From: Clostridia bacterium
GTDB lineage: Bacteria; Bacillota; Clostridia; Christensenellales; Borkfalkiaceae
Assembly: GCA_017415505.1 (NCBI GenBank)
Contig: JAFQGG010000048.1
Span: 1 to 40,957, forward strand
Direction of reading: 5' to 3'
DNA length: 40,957 nt
Part shown: piece by piece, positions 25,209 to 33,091 of the stretch
How the letters are laid out: every line of letters starts with the position of its first letter
How positions within the stretch are numbered: the stretch's first letter is position 1
Position numbers and translations under genes: made by a program
The notes under the pieces: model-generated
Database searches by the model: none
What the model was told of the DNA's origin: nothing
The model's input: the letters and a program-made list of their open reading frames with translations, nothing else

Positions 25209-25939
25209 AAAATCTCCTCAAAGGGTAGCTTTTGCGCTTTCTCCGTTTTAAGCTTGATAATTCCCGCGTCTTGATAACTGTATACGCTATTCGGCGCGCA
25301 AATCAAGTGATCGAGAAACGCAAGCCCGTAAGTGCTTGCAAGTTCCTTGCATTTCTCCGTCGTAACGTCGTCACGAGCGGACGGTTTCGCGTCGCCAAAC
25401 GGATGATTGTGCACCATGATAACGCCCGAACCACCGCGCGTGGAAAAATATTCGCCGATTTGCCGAGGTTCTATGCAAATCGAACTGCTCGTATCCGAAG
25501 AAAAGCTACGGCTACTGCATATTCGCCCAAACTCGTCCACCATGAAAAATTCAAGCACTTCGGTACGGATATTCTCGTACCGCTTTATCAAAAACCGTGC
25601 AAAACTCCTTTTCTCAAAGGCGTTGGGGTACGCGCTGGCTTCTTGTTTGCCGATAACGCCTTGCAAACATACGCCTATGATATGTAAATACGCCGCGACG
25701 TTCCTACCCACGCCCTCTACCCGTTGCAAAGCGGGTACGGGCGCAAACAATACGCCTTTGATAGAACCAAACTCCGCCAAAAGCTTGTGCGCAATATCGT
25801 TGGTGTTCTTTCTCGGCAACGCCGAAAATAAAAGTGCTTCCAAATATTCGTGTTCGCAAACGCTACCCTGCTCGATTTTATCGAGTAAGCGTTGTCTGTG
25901 CCCGTCGTGCAATCCCGAGCCGTTTTTCTTCTCCGCCAC
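25205..25939 (-). CDS. radC: RadC-family JAB-domain protein
   Basis: 244 residues from a GTG at 25939, chosen because GGAGAG lies 4 bases upstream; a TTG 12 bases earlier overlaps that ribosome site. The N-terminal part has helix-hairpin-helix-like text (VPALQRVEGVGRNVAAYL). The C-terminal JAB/MPN metalloprotease-like domain has EVLEFFMVD and the metal motif MVHNHPFGDAKPSARDD (His-x-His, Ser, Asp). RadC proteins are widespread; a role in DNA repair is not firmly shown. It leads the operon with a two-component system, which is unusual company. Confidence 0.88.
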   Translation of the reverse strand: MAEKKNGSGLHDGHRQRLLDKIEQGSVCEHEYLEALLFSALPRKNTNDIAHKLLAEFGSIKGVLFAPVPALQRVEGVGRNVAAYLHIIGVCLQGVIGKQEASAYPNAFEKRSFARFLIKRYENIRTEVLEFFMVDEFGRICSSRSFSSDTSSSICIEPRQIGEYFSTRGGSGVIMVHNHPFGDAKPSARDDVTTEKCKELASTYGLAFLDHLICAPNSVYSYQDAGIIKLKTEKAQKLPFEEIL

Positions 25940-25971
25940 AATTCTCTCCAAAATAAAAATTCCCTATCCTT

Positions 25972-26000
25972 ATTGTAGCATATTTTCAAGTAATTGTCAA
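25972..26000 (-). promoter_or_regulatory. Promoter of the radC operon
   Basis: Minus strand: -35 TTGACA (25995-26000), 17-base spacer, -10 TACAAT (25972-25977). Leader about 26 bases. Confidence 0.85.
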
Positions 26001-26069
26001 AGTTTTGCGCCGTTTCCTACGCTTTCCGTAAGAAAAAAATTATTTTTTTGCGCATAACCCCTTATTTTC

Positions 26070-26109
26070 TTTACCGCGACGAAAAAAAAGTGTATAATAA
26101 TAGTATAAT
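26070..26109 (+). promoter_or_regulatory. Promoter region of pepV
   Basis: TTTACC (26070-26075), 17-base spacer, TATAAT (26093-26098). A second TATAAT lies at 26104-26109 without a good -35. Confidence 0.6.
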
Positions 26110-26147
26110 AAAGAACAAGCGTGTATTTTCACGCGAGGAGTACCGTT

Positions 26148-27533
26148 ATGGAACATACATTGAAAAAATATTTTGACGAGCTCGTAGAATCCACCGCGCA
26201 AATTATGCGTTTCGATTCCTCTAAAAAGCCCGCCGAAGGCGAATATCCTTTCGGTAAGGAAACGGCAGACTGTCTTGCTTATTTTTTGAACCTCGCAAAA
26301 AGCTGGGGCTTTGAAACGAATAATTACGACAACTACGTCGGCGAAGTGGTGTTCGGTAGCGGAAAACCGTTCGCAATCCTTGCACACCTCGACGTCGTAC
26401 CCGCGGGAAGCGGTTGGAAATATCCCCCCTTCGGAGGCGTTATTAACGACGATATTTCCGACGGTGGCGTGACGGGTAAAAAGCTTTGGGGGCGCGGGGC
26501 AATGGACGATAAAGGTCCTGCCATGGCGGCGCTGTACGCGCTCAAAGCGTTAAAGGACGAGGGCTTCCGCCCCCGCCGTACGATCAAACTTATCGTCGGC
26601 TGTAACGAGGAAAGCGGTTGGGAGTGCATGAAACACTATAAGGAAGTCGCGGAAATGCCCGAAGAAGGCTTCACCCCCGACGCAAACTTCCCCGTGATCT
26701 ACGCGGAAAAGGGAATCTTCCATTTCACCGCCGAATTCCCGATTGAAAACGCGCCTATGACGGCGTTGAAAGCGGGTCAAGCGGCGAATATGGTCTGCGA
26801 CTACGCGCAAGCCGTCTTGACGAGAAAAGCGGGCAATCAACTCGTAGCCTACGAAAATCCCGTCGCGGACACGACCCTTTCTTACGACAATACCACGAAT
26901 ATTTTGCAAGCGCGCGGAAAATCGGCGCACGGCTCGACCCCGCAAATGGGCGCGAACGCTTTGCAAGCGTTGCTCGCGTTCCTTGCCACCGTCAACGACG
27001 ATTGCCAAAAGGCGTACGATATCCTCTTTAACGACGCTTTGGGCTTGAACGCGTTCGAGGACGAAACGGGTAAACTCACCTTCTCGCCCAATATGGCGAG
27101 CTTTGAAAACGGCGTTTTGAAGGTGACGGTAGACGTTCGAATCCCCGCCACTTTCGCGCTCGAATCGGTGACGGAACGCCTTGAAGAAGCGGGCGTGGCG
27201 TACGAAACGAAGAACTACCAAGCCCCTCTTTATAACGACCCCAACGGCGAACTCATTCAAAAGCTCATGCGGGTGTATAACGAAGCGACGGGAAGCGACG
27301 ATAAACCGATTGCAATAGGCGGGGGCACTTACGCAAGAGCGTTGAAATGCGGTTGCGCGTTCGGACCGGAAATGCCGGGCGAGGAAGCGACGATTCACCA
27401 ACCGAACGAATATATCACGCTCGAAAGACTCGGTTTGCTTTCGGAAATCTACTACGACGCGGTGAAAGAGATTGCGAAACCGAGAACGGTAAAACTCGGT
27501 ACTTTGACGGTAAAATACGAGAAAAAGTTATAA
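26148..27533 (+). CDS. pepV: M20 family dipeptidase PepV
   Basis: 461 residues from the ATG at 26148, which has GAGGAG upstream; a longer in-frame start at 26121 lacks a site. Metal ligands: His80/Asp82 (LAHLDVV), Asp120 (GRGAMDDKGP), catalytic Glu154/Glu155 (GCNEESGWE), and a C-terminal His in EATIHQPNE. The lid-domain motif HGSTPQMGANA and the oxyanion/zinc text IGGGTYARAL match PepV. It cuts dipeptides in the cytoplasm, the last step after Opp import, though it lies outside that operon. Single-gene unit with its own promoter and terminator. Confidence 0.92.
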   Translation: MEHTLKKYFDELVESTAQIMRFDSSKKPAEGEYPFGKETADCLAYFLNLAKSWGFETNNYDNYVGEVVFGSGKPFAILAHLDVVPAGSGWKYPPFGGVINDDISDGGVTGKKLWGRGAMDDKGPAMAALYALKALKDEGFRPRRTIKLIVGCNEESGWECMKHYKEVAEMPEEGFTPDANFPVIYAEKGIFHFTAEFPIENAPMTALKAGQAANMVCDYAQAVLTRKAGNQLVAYENPVADTTLSYDNTTNILQARGKSAHGSTPQMGANALQALLAFLATVNDDCQKAYDILFNDALGLNAFEDETGKLTFSPNMASFENGVLKVTVDVRIPATFALESVTERLEEAGVAYETKNYQAPLYNDPNGELIQKLMRVYNEATGSDDKPIAIGGGTYARALKCGCAFGPEMPGEEATIHQPNEYITLERLGLLSEIYYDAVKEIAKPRTVKLGTLTVKYEKKL

Positions 27534-27547
27534 CGACAAAAAAATCA

Positions 27548-27582
27548 CGCGGGTGGCGAATCTTCGCCACCCGCGCTTTTTT
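27548..27582. terminator. Bidirectional terminator between pepV and the LRR lipoprotein
   Basis: CGCGGGTGGCGA (27548-27559) pairs with TCGCCACCCGCG (27564-27575), loop ATCT, with T-runs on both strands. The same stem recurs in inverted orientation at 31343-31377. Confidence 0.9.
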
Positions 27583-27583
27583 A

Positions 27584-29911
27584 TTAAACTAATGGTACGG
27601 GTACACCGTTTCTATATCCCCATTGATATAAATAATAGGTATAGGTATAAGAACTTCTATATACATAATCGTAATTCCATGTAGCAGGTTTCCCCGAAGA
27701 GCTTTCAAAAGACAAATAAATATTTATATAATAGCTACTGCTACAATAAATCGCGTATTGTTCCATTACTGTAATCGTATGTGGAATGACGAATTCAAAT
27801 CTCGTAGACGAACTGCCCGACGATAAGAAATTTTCGTAACACTTTGCCCGAACCCCGTAAACGGTTTTCCCGTCGATTTCTTCGGGTACAAAAACGGCTT
27901 TACCCCGCTCGACTACACCGAGATATTTTGTTAAATATACACCCGCAGACGTCGTTTCGTAAAGATAATACACACCGTTTGCAATTGCATAGTTTGCCTG
28001 CGAATCCCATTTCACTCCTTTTACGTTATAATACCAACTCGAATCCCAATCGGCAGGTCTTTCTTTCGCCTCAACGTAAATAGTGCAGTTGGAAAGCCCA
28101 TAGAACCCGTTATTATTCACGTCCTCGACGGTATCGGGAATATTGATAAAAGATAAAACGCTCGAAGCGTAATAAAACGCTTTCGTTGCAATTTTCTCCA
28201 CGCTTGCCGATATTTCCACACCCGTAATAAGCCCCGAACAATACAATGCGTATTGGTTAATTTTTTTCACGGGAAGTAATCCGTATGTGGAAGGAATTTT
28301 TGCAATCCCCGCAATATTTTTTATAGCGACTACTTCGCAAGAAGTTGCTTTTTTAAGGTACAAGCAAGTACCGTCATCCACGATTTGCGAAGGCGTTACA
28401 CCCACCATATATCTTTCTATATCCAACTGCGAAGGGCTCGTGATTCCGCCCTCGTAATCAAATGCCGTCGCCTCAAAAAACACTATCGTCTTTTGGGAAA
28501 GCAAATTATCGTCGTCACAAAGCCCCACTTCCTCCCCGCAAGCGTCTACGGAATCGGGAATAAAGAGCGAATGAAGATTTTGACACTCGTAAAACGCACA
28601 ATCACCTATTGTCGTTACAGTGGACGGCAATTCTATCCGTTGGGGGAGCGCGTTAAATAAAAACGCCATTTTTTCCACACTCTTTACCGTTTTTCCACCC
28701 AGCGTTTGAGGAACAACGAGTCTTTTTTCCGTCCCGTCGTAATTCAAAAGGGAAGCGTGCGTCCCCATATCTCGATAATAATAACCTTTCTCGTCGTGTT
28801 TTACTTTCGTGTAGAAATAACTTCCCGTATACGCCACGTTATCTCCACCGTAGTACACGTGGAAATCGTCGTCGTCATAAAAGGCGTATTGTTCAATCGT
28901 CGTGACTGTTTCGGGAATATAAAAATACAAGCGTTCAATCGTATCGTAATCAAAATCGATTTCTCTAAACGCATACGAACGAATGGTTTCGATTTTATTG
29001 AACGAAAACGACTTCAAAGCCGTTCCGTAAAAGGCGTACGAGCCCACTTCCTTGATATTATCATAATTCTCTACACTTTGCAACACGCCCGAATTTTTGA
29101 ACATATTATCGGGAATCTTTTCAATCGGTGCGTTATTGAAATCAAAAGTCGTGAGATAATCGTAATCGGAAAACACGGGTAAATATTCGGTATTCGAGCT
29201 AATAGAAACACTCGTAATTTTCGTAGGCAACGCGCCCGCGCGAATGGATACGACGGGTTTATCAAATATGTAGTTTGGAATAACGATATTCGTTTGACTG
29301 CCCGTGTAACCGATTACTTCGTACCCCGCCACACCGCCTTGAATTGCGAGTTGAAAACAAAGACCGTCCGTTCCCACTCTATCCATATTGTTTCCAACGG
29401 CACTTACACCCGTGTCTTTTCCGCCAACCCACCAGTTGCCGTTCTCGCCGATAACGGGGGAATCGCCGTCGTCGCCTTTATTTCCCTTATCACCTTTATC
29501 CCCTTCTTCACCTTTAAGCGATTCAAGCCACTGTTTTTCCGTACCTTTATAACCGTTTTCTACGGCAAGCTGATATGCGCTTTTTCCGTTTCCGCCGTTC
29601 ATACCTTTAAGCGATTCGAGCCACTCTTCTTCCGTCCCCAAATAGCCGTTTTGCAAGGCAAGTTCATACGCGCTTTTTCCATTGTCGCCGTTCGTACCGT
29701 TACTTCCGTCGTTACCGTTTTCCCCTTGTTCGCCTTTCAAATCGGAAATCGCGACCAAGTTATTCCAAGCCTCTTCGCCCTCGTATTGCCATTGAATATA
29801 TCCGTCGGCAACTTGGAAAATCACCTGTTTGCTTTCTTGGGCACAACCCGTAAATAAAGCCGATGCGAAAAGAGTGCACGCAAATACAATTAATTTCTTT
29901 GATTTCTTCAC
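27584..29911 (-). CDS. Lipoprotein with collagen-like segments and BspA leucine-rich repeats
   Basis: 775 residues from a GTG at 29911 with AAAGGAG upstream. Lipobox LFTGC, lipid site Cys23. Collagen-like Gly-X-Y segments (about 60-78 and 134-150) alternate with two copies of a 25-residue unit of the form GKSAYxLA.xNGY.GTE..WLESLKG (79-103 and 109-133). From about 195 to the end come BspA-type LRR_5 repeats (KEVGSYAFYGTALKSF, VTTIGDCAFYECQNL and others). A lipid-anchored surface protein, probably adhesive. Base use is visibly more A/T-rich than the neighbouring genes, a hint of transfer or relaxed selection. It follows the XRE regulator gene by 41 bases and may be in its operon. Confidence 0.85.
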   Translation of the reverse strand: MKKSKKLIVFACTLFASALFTGCAQESKQVIFQVADGYIQWQYEGEEAWNNLVAISDLKGEQGENGNDGSNGTNGDNGKSAYELALQNGYLGTEEEWLESLKGMNGGNGKSAYQLAVENGYKGTEKQWLESLKGEEGDKGDKGNKGDDGDSPVIGENGNWWVGGKDTGVSAVGNNMDRVGTDGLCFQLAIQGGVAGYEVIGYTGSQTNIVIPNYIFDKPVVSIRAGALPTKITSVSISSNTEYLPVFSDYDYLTTFDFNNAPIEKIPDNMFKNSGVLQSVENYDNIKEVGSYAFYGTALKSFSFNKIETIRSYAFREIDFDYDTIERLYFYIPETVTTIEQYAFYDDDDFHVYYGGDNVAYTGSYFYTKVKHDEKGYYYRDMGTHASLLNYDGTEKRLVVPQTLGGKTVKSVEKMAFLFNALPQRIELPSTVTTIGDCAFYECQNLHSLFIPDSVDACGEEVGLCDDDNLLSQKTIVFFEATAFDYEGGITSPSQLDIERYMVGVTPSQIVDDGTCLYLKKATSCEVVAIKNIAGIAKIPSTYGLLPVKKINQYALYCSGLITGVEISASVEKIATKAFYYASSVLSFINIPDTVEDVNNNGFYGLSNCTIYVEAKERPADWDSSWYYNVKGVKWDSQANYAIANGVYYLYETTSAGVYLTKYLGVVERGKAVFVPEEIDGKTVYGVRAKCYENFLSSGSSSTRFEFVIPHTITVMEQYAIYCSSSYYINIYLSFESSSGKPATWNYDYVYRSSYTYTYYLYQWGYRNGVPVPLV

Positions 29912-29952
29912 AATAATACTCCTTTATAATCAACGGCAAAGCCGTGAATTAT

Positions 29953-30846
29953 TTAGTCTTCCAAATCCCCCGAATTTACGCGGTGCAACGCAGGGAAGAA
30001 GGTAAACGGCGACACGAGAATCGCAAACAACGCGCTCGCGCAAAAGGTGATTAACCAAATAAACATACGAAGCAACGCGAACAAAATCTTCATAGCGATA
30101 AGGAAAATAAACCCGTCGAGGTCAAAGGTAAAAATAATACCGGGCGTACCGACGATTTTCCCGCCGAACAGCGTGCAATCCAACACAAAGCCGTCCCAAA
30201 ACAGCTGTGAAACGTAGGTAAAAGTAAACAGCGCAATCGCGAAGCTATACCCAAACGCCGTCGCATAGTCTTTTTCTTTCAAGCCCGCCACGATCGTACA
30301 CACGAAGAATAAAACGGCGATAATAATTCCCCAAATAATACCTCTTCTACGCGAACGGGCAATCGAAGCGCGTTTTGCCGCTTCTTTTGCGCGTTGTTCG
30401 TCCGCGCGTCTTTGCTGTTCTCTTTTCGCCGCTTCTTCTTTTTGTCTTCTCGCCGTTTCTCTGCTCGTAGCGCACGGCTTACAAATCAAAGCCGTCACGT
30501 AGCTCAAATTGCCCTCGTCGCCTTTATATACGACCTTTCCGCAATCCTTACAAACGCCGAGCATTTCCCTTGCAGGTTGCGTAGGCTGTTCCGTAGGCGT
30601 TACCGCCACCGTCGTGGCGACTTCCTCCGCAGGCGCTTTGCTTTCGAAATAAGTAATAGGCACGTTAAAAATTTTCGCGATACGCGAAAGCATATCGAAA
30701 TCGGGACAAGATTCCTCTCTTTCCCACTTCGACACCGCTTGATAGGATACGTTTAATTGCGTTCCCAAATCCGCTTGCGTCATTCCGTTCGCCTTCCGAA
30801 GATTGGCGATCTTCGTTCCGATTGTTTCCATTCCGACATTTTCCAT
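29953..30846 (-). CDS. XRE-type regulator with zinc ribbon and membrane segments
   Basis: 297 residues from the ATG at 30846, which is 7 bases after GGAGGA; an ATG 15 bases earlier overlaps that site and has none of its own. N-terminal HTH_3 (IANLRKANGMTQADLG, VSYQAVSKWE, about 5-65), a Cys4 zinc-ribbon-like motif (CKDCGK...CKPC, about 99-127), an Arg/Ala/Glu-rich coiled stretch (about 130-165), then four hydrophobic segments (about 168-190, 200-222, 235-262, 265-290). So it is a membrane-bound DNA-binding regulator. Three GGTTGAA boxes upstream are candidate operators. Likely target: itself and the lipoprotein gene downstream. Confidence 0.8.
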   Translation of the reverse strand: MENVGMETIGTKIANLRKANGMTQADLGTQLNVSYQAVSKWEREESCPDFDMLSRIAKIFNVPITYFESKAPAEEVATTVAVTPTEQPTQPAREMLGVCKDCGKVVYKGDEGNLSYVTALICKPCATSRETARRQKEEAAKREQQRRADEQRAKEAAKRASIARSRRRGIIWGIIIAVLFFVCTIVAGLKEKDYATAFGYSFAIALFTFTYVSQLFWDGFVLDCTLFGGKIVGTPGIIFTFDLDGFIFLIAMKILFALLRMFIWLITFCASALFAILVSPFTFFPALHRVNSGDLED

Positions 30847-30884
30847 ATTTTGTTCCTCCATGGCAAAAAAATTATTGTAAGAAT

Positions 30885-30890
30885 ATTATA
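30885..30890 (-). promoter_or_regulatory. -10 element of the XRE membrane regulator
   Basis: TATAAT on the minus strand. No good -35 is visible at 17 bases, so activation or an alternative geometry is possible; the GGTTGAA boxes start 9 bases upstream of it. Confidence 0.45.
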
Positions 30891-30898
30891 CAACAATC

Positions 30899-30964
30899 GG
30901 TTGAATTTGGGTAGCGTTTTTACTCAACTGACGGTTGAAATCTCTCTACTTTTGGTTGAATTTG
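30899..30964. promoter_or_regulatory. Three GGTTGAA direct repeats, putative operators
   Basis: GGTTGAATTTG at 30899-30909 and 30954-30964, and GGTTGAAA at 30933-30940; an inverted TCAAC half site at 30924-30928 makes TCAAC-TGACG-GTTGA around the middle copy. They lie between the two divergent XRE genes. Confidence 0.55.
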
Positions 30965-31029
30965 TATTTTTTGTTAAATTACGCCCTTTTTTTTATTATA
31001 TCATAAAAAAAACAGCCTTGCAAGCGTTT

Positions 31030-31047
31030 ATGTGTCAATAGACACAT
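31030..31047. promoter_or_regulatory. Inverted repeat ATGTGTC-AATA-GACACAT
   Basis: A 7-bp perfect dyad just upstream of the TATAAT (31069-31074) serving the small XRE gene, followed by a T-run. Position fits an operator for that regulator; a terminator for the leftward side is less likely because no gene reads into it. Confidence 0.55.
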
Positions 31048-31093
31048 ATTTTTTTTAACGGCAAATGATATAATAATTATAGAGGAAAAAAAG

Positions 31094-31336
31094 ATGACGG
31101 TTGGAACGGCGATAGCGAAGAGAATAGACGAATATATTTTTGCGCGGGGGATTACGCTTTACAAGCTGGCAAAGGATTCCGAGTTGCCCGTTGCAACGTT
31201 GCAAAACCTTTATCGCGGGCACACGAAAAGCCCGACGCTTGCCGTCGTTTACAAAATTTGCAACGGCTTGGGAGTAACGGTGGCGGAATTTCTTGACAGC
31301 GAACTGTTTTCTCTAAACGTTTTGGAATTGGATTGA
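31094..31336 (+). CDS. Small XRE-family HTH regulator
   Basis: 80 residues, essentially one HTH domain: ITLYKLAKDSELPVATLQNLYRG and SPTLAVVYKICNGLGVTVAEFL (quoted in pieces: YKLAKDSELPVATL; VVYKICNGLGVTV). AGAGGAAAAA precedes the ATG. A TATAAT and a perfect dyad lie just upstream. Cro/C-like size suggests a simple repressor of its own promoter, and perhaps of the divergent gene. Confidence 0.88.
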   Translation: MTVGTAIAKRIDEYIFARGITLYKLAKDSELPVATLQNLYRGHTKSPTLAVVYKICNGLGVTVAEFLDSELFSLNVLELD

Positions 31337-31342
31337 TATTTA

Positions 31343-31377
31343 CGCGGGTGGCGAAGATTCGCCACCCGCGATTTTTT
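31343..31377. terminator. Terminator of the small XRE gene
   Basis: CGCGGGTGGCGA/TCGCCACCCGCG with loop AGAT, followed by six T. It is the exact reverse complement of the hairpin after pepV. Confidence 0.9.
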
Positions 31378-31385
31378 CGTAGAAA

Positions 31386-31421
31386 AATAGATATGCGGTT
31401 TGCCGTGAGGCAAACCGCATA
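31386..31421 (-). terminator. Terminator of the flavoprotein operon
   Basis: A 13-bp perfect stem TATGCGGTTTGCC/GGCAAACCGCATA (31392-31404, 31409-31421), loop GTGA; a TCTATTTTTC run follows on the minus strand. It is about 130 bases past the stop at 31553; the gap holds nothing else that I can support. Confidence 0.7.
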
Positions 31422-31552
31422 CCCTTTTGAGAGAATATGAAAAAAGTTAGTATAGTCTATATTTTTTTCTTTCTCCTATGATTTCATCATTATTGTAATC
31501 CTTTTATGTGAAATTTATATGAAAACTGTGTGATAAAACAATGAAAACGGGC

Positions 31553-33091
31553 TTATTTTTCGTAAAAACGGGCAAATATCGCCTCGGCGACGCGCAAACC
31601 GTCCGTGGCGGCGGAAGTGATACCGCCTGCATAGCCCGCGCCCTCTCCGCAAGGGTACAATCCCGTTGCCGTGGGCGATTGCAAAGTTTCGTCGCGTTCA
31701 ATGCGCAAAGGCGAGCTGGTGCGCGTTTCCGCGCCCGTCAAAAGCGCGTCCCCGTCCGCAAAGCCTTTCATTCGGCTATCCATATCCGCGATCGCCTTTT
31801 TTAAGGCGGTCGTAACGCCGTCGGGCAAGACGGCGCGAAGGTCGCAAAATCTCGTACCTGCCCCGTAGGTAGCGCGAACCGAGCCGAATTTATCGCTCGT
31901 TTTTCCCGCGAGAAAATCTTCCACTCTTTGCACGGGCGCGCAATAATTTCCGCCCCCTGCCGTAAACGCCGACCGTTCGATTTTTCGTTGAAATTCAATA
32001 CCCGCCAACGGAGAATCGCTATTAAAATCCGCTCGGCTCACCTGCGCGATCAACGCGCTGTTGGCGTTCACGCCGTCGCGGGCGTAATTGCTCATACCGT
32101 TCGTCACCACGCCCTCTTTTTCGCTCGTAGCGGGCATCACGAACCCGCCCGGGCACATACAAAAGGTAAACACGGCGCGTTCGTCCGCGTGGGAAACGAG
32201 TTTATAATCCGCCGCGGGCAACAGGGGGTAATTTTTCCCGTACTGCGCAAAGCTTATCTTCTCCTGCAAATGCTCTATGCGCACGCCCACCGCAAAATCC
32301 TTTTGCGACGCTTTCACTCCGCGCGCCAACAGCTTTTCGAAGGTATCGCGCGCGCTATGTCCCACGGCGAGCACGAGCGCGGAAACCTCTACGCTTTCCC
32401 CGTTGACGGTCGCGGAAACGAGTTCGCCGTTTTGAATCCGAATATCCTCCAAACGGGTGTGAAAGCGTACCTGCCCGCCCTCTTTTACGATATACTCTCG
32501 CATATTCTTCACGACCTTTTTCAAGTTATCGCTACCGATATGCGGTTTATTCAACCATAAAATCTCTTCGGGCGCGCCGAAGCGCACGAAGGTTTGAAGC
32601 ACCTCTTTATTCCATTTGCTATGCGTTTGCGTATTGAGTTTGCCGTCCGAAAAAGTACCCGCACCGCCCTCGCCGAACTGTACGTTGGTATTTTCGTCCA
32701 ACGCGCCCGTGGCGATAAAAGTATCGATTTTCCGCTCCCGTTCTTCCACGGGCGCGCCCCGCTCAATTACGATCGGGCGAATCCCGCGTTCCAACAACCG
32801 CAACGCGCAAAACAGCCCCGCAGGACCACTCCCCACCACCAAGACGGGCTTTTGCGGTACTTTCCCCGCGGGCAATTTTTCCAGCGGGATTTCTTCCTTT
32901 TTCACGGGCGTATCGGAAAATTCAACCGTATACACGAACCGCAAATTATCCTTATCGCGCGCGTCGAGCGATTTTTTCTTAATCGCAAAATACGCGGGTT
33001 TTTTACCGAGTTTCTTGCTCGCGAGAACGAACAGCTCTTTCTCGCTTTTATCCACGGGCAATTTTATATCGGAAAGGGTGCGTAAACTCAT
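31553..33091 (-). CDS. NAD(P)/FAD-dependent dehydrogenase (COG2509-like)
   Basis: 512 residues. A small N-terminal domain (about 1-70) precedes the FAD-binding dinucleotide fold VLVVGSGPAGLFCALRLLE (part: VGSGPAGLFCA, about 84-94) with the acidic IVIERG end of its beta strand. Further family text: QFGEGGAGTFSDGKLNT, AVGHSARDTFE, CMCPGGFVMPA, and the C-terminal flavin loop YPCGEGAGYAGGITSAATDG. Reaction unknown; cytoplasmic. It overlaps the upstream flavoprotein gene by 4 bases (ATGA), so the two are coupled. Confidence 0.85.
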   Translation of the reverse strand: MSLRTLSDIKLPVDKSEKELFVLASKKLGKKPAYFAIKKKSLDARDKDNLRFVYTVEFSDTPVKKEEIPLEKLPAGKVPQKPVLVVGSGPAGLFCALRLLERGIRPIVIERGAPVEERERKIDTFIATGALDENTNVQFGEGGAGTFSDGKLNTQTHSKWNKEVLQTFVRFGAPEEILWLNKPHIGSDNLKKVVKNMREYIVKEGGQVRFHTRLEDIRIQNGELVSATVNGESVEVSALVLAVGHSARDTFEKLLARGVKASQKDFAVGVRIEHLQEKISFAQYGKNYPLLPAADYKLVSHADERAVFTFCMCPGGFVMPATSEKEGVVTNGMSNYARDGVNANSALIAQVSRADFNSDSPLAGIEFQRKIERSAFTAGGGNYCAPVQRVEDFLAGKTSDKFGSVRATYGAGTRFCDLRAVLPDGVTTALKKAIADMDSRMKGFADGDALLTGAETRTSSPLRIERDETLQSPTATGLYPCGEGAGYAGGITSAATDGLRVAEAIFARFYEK

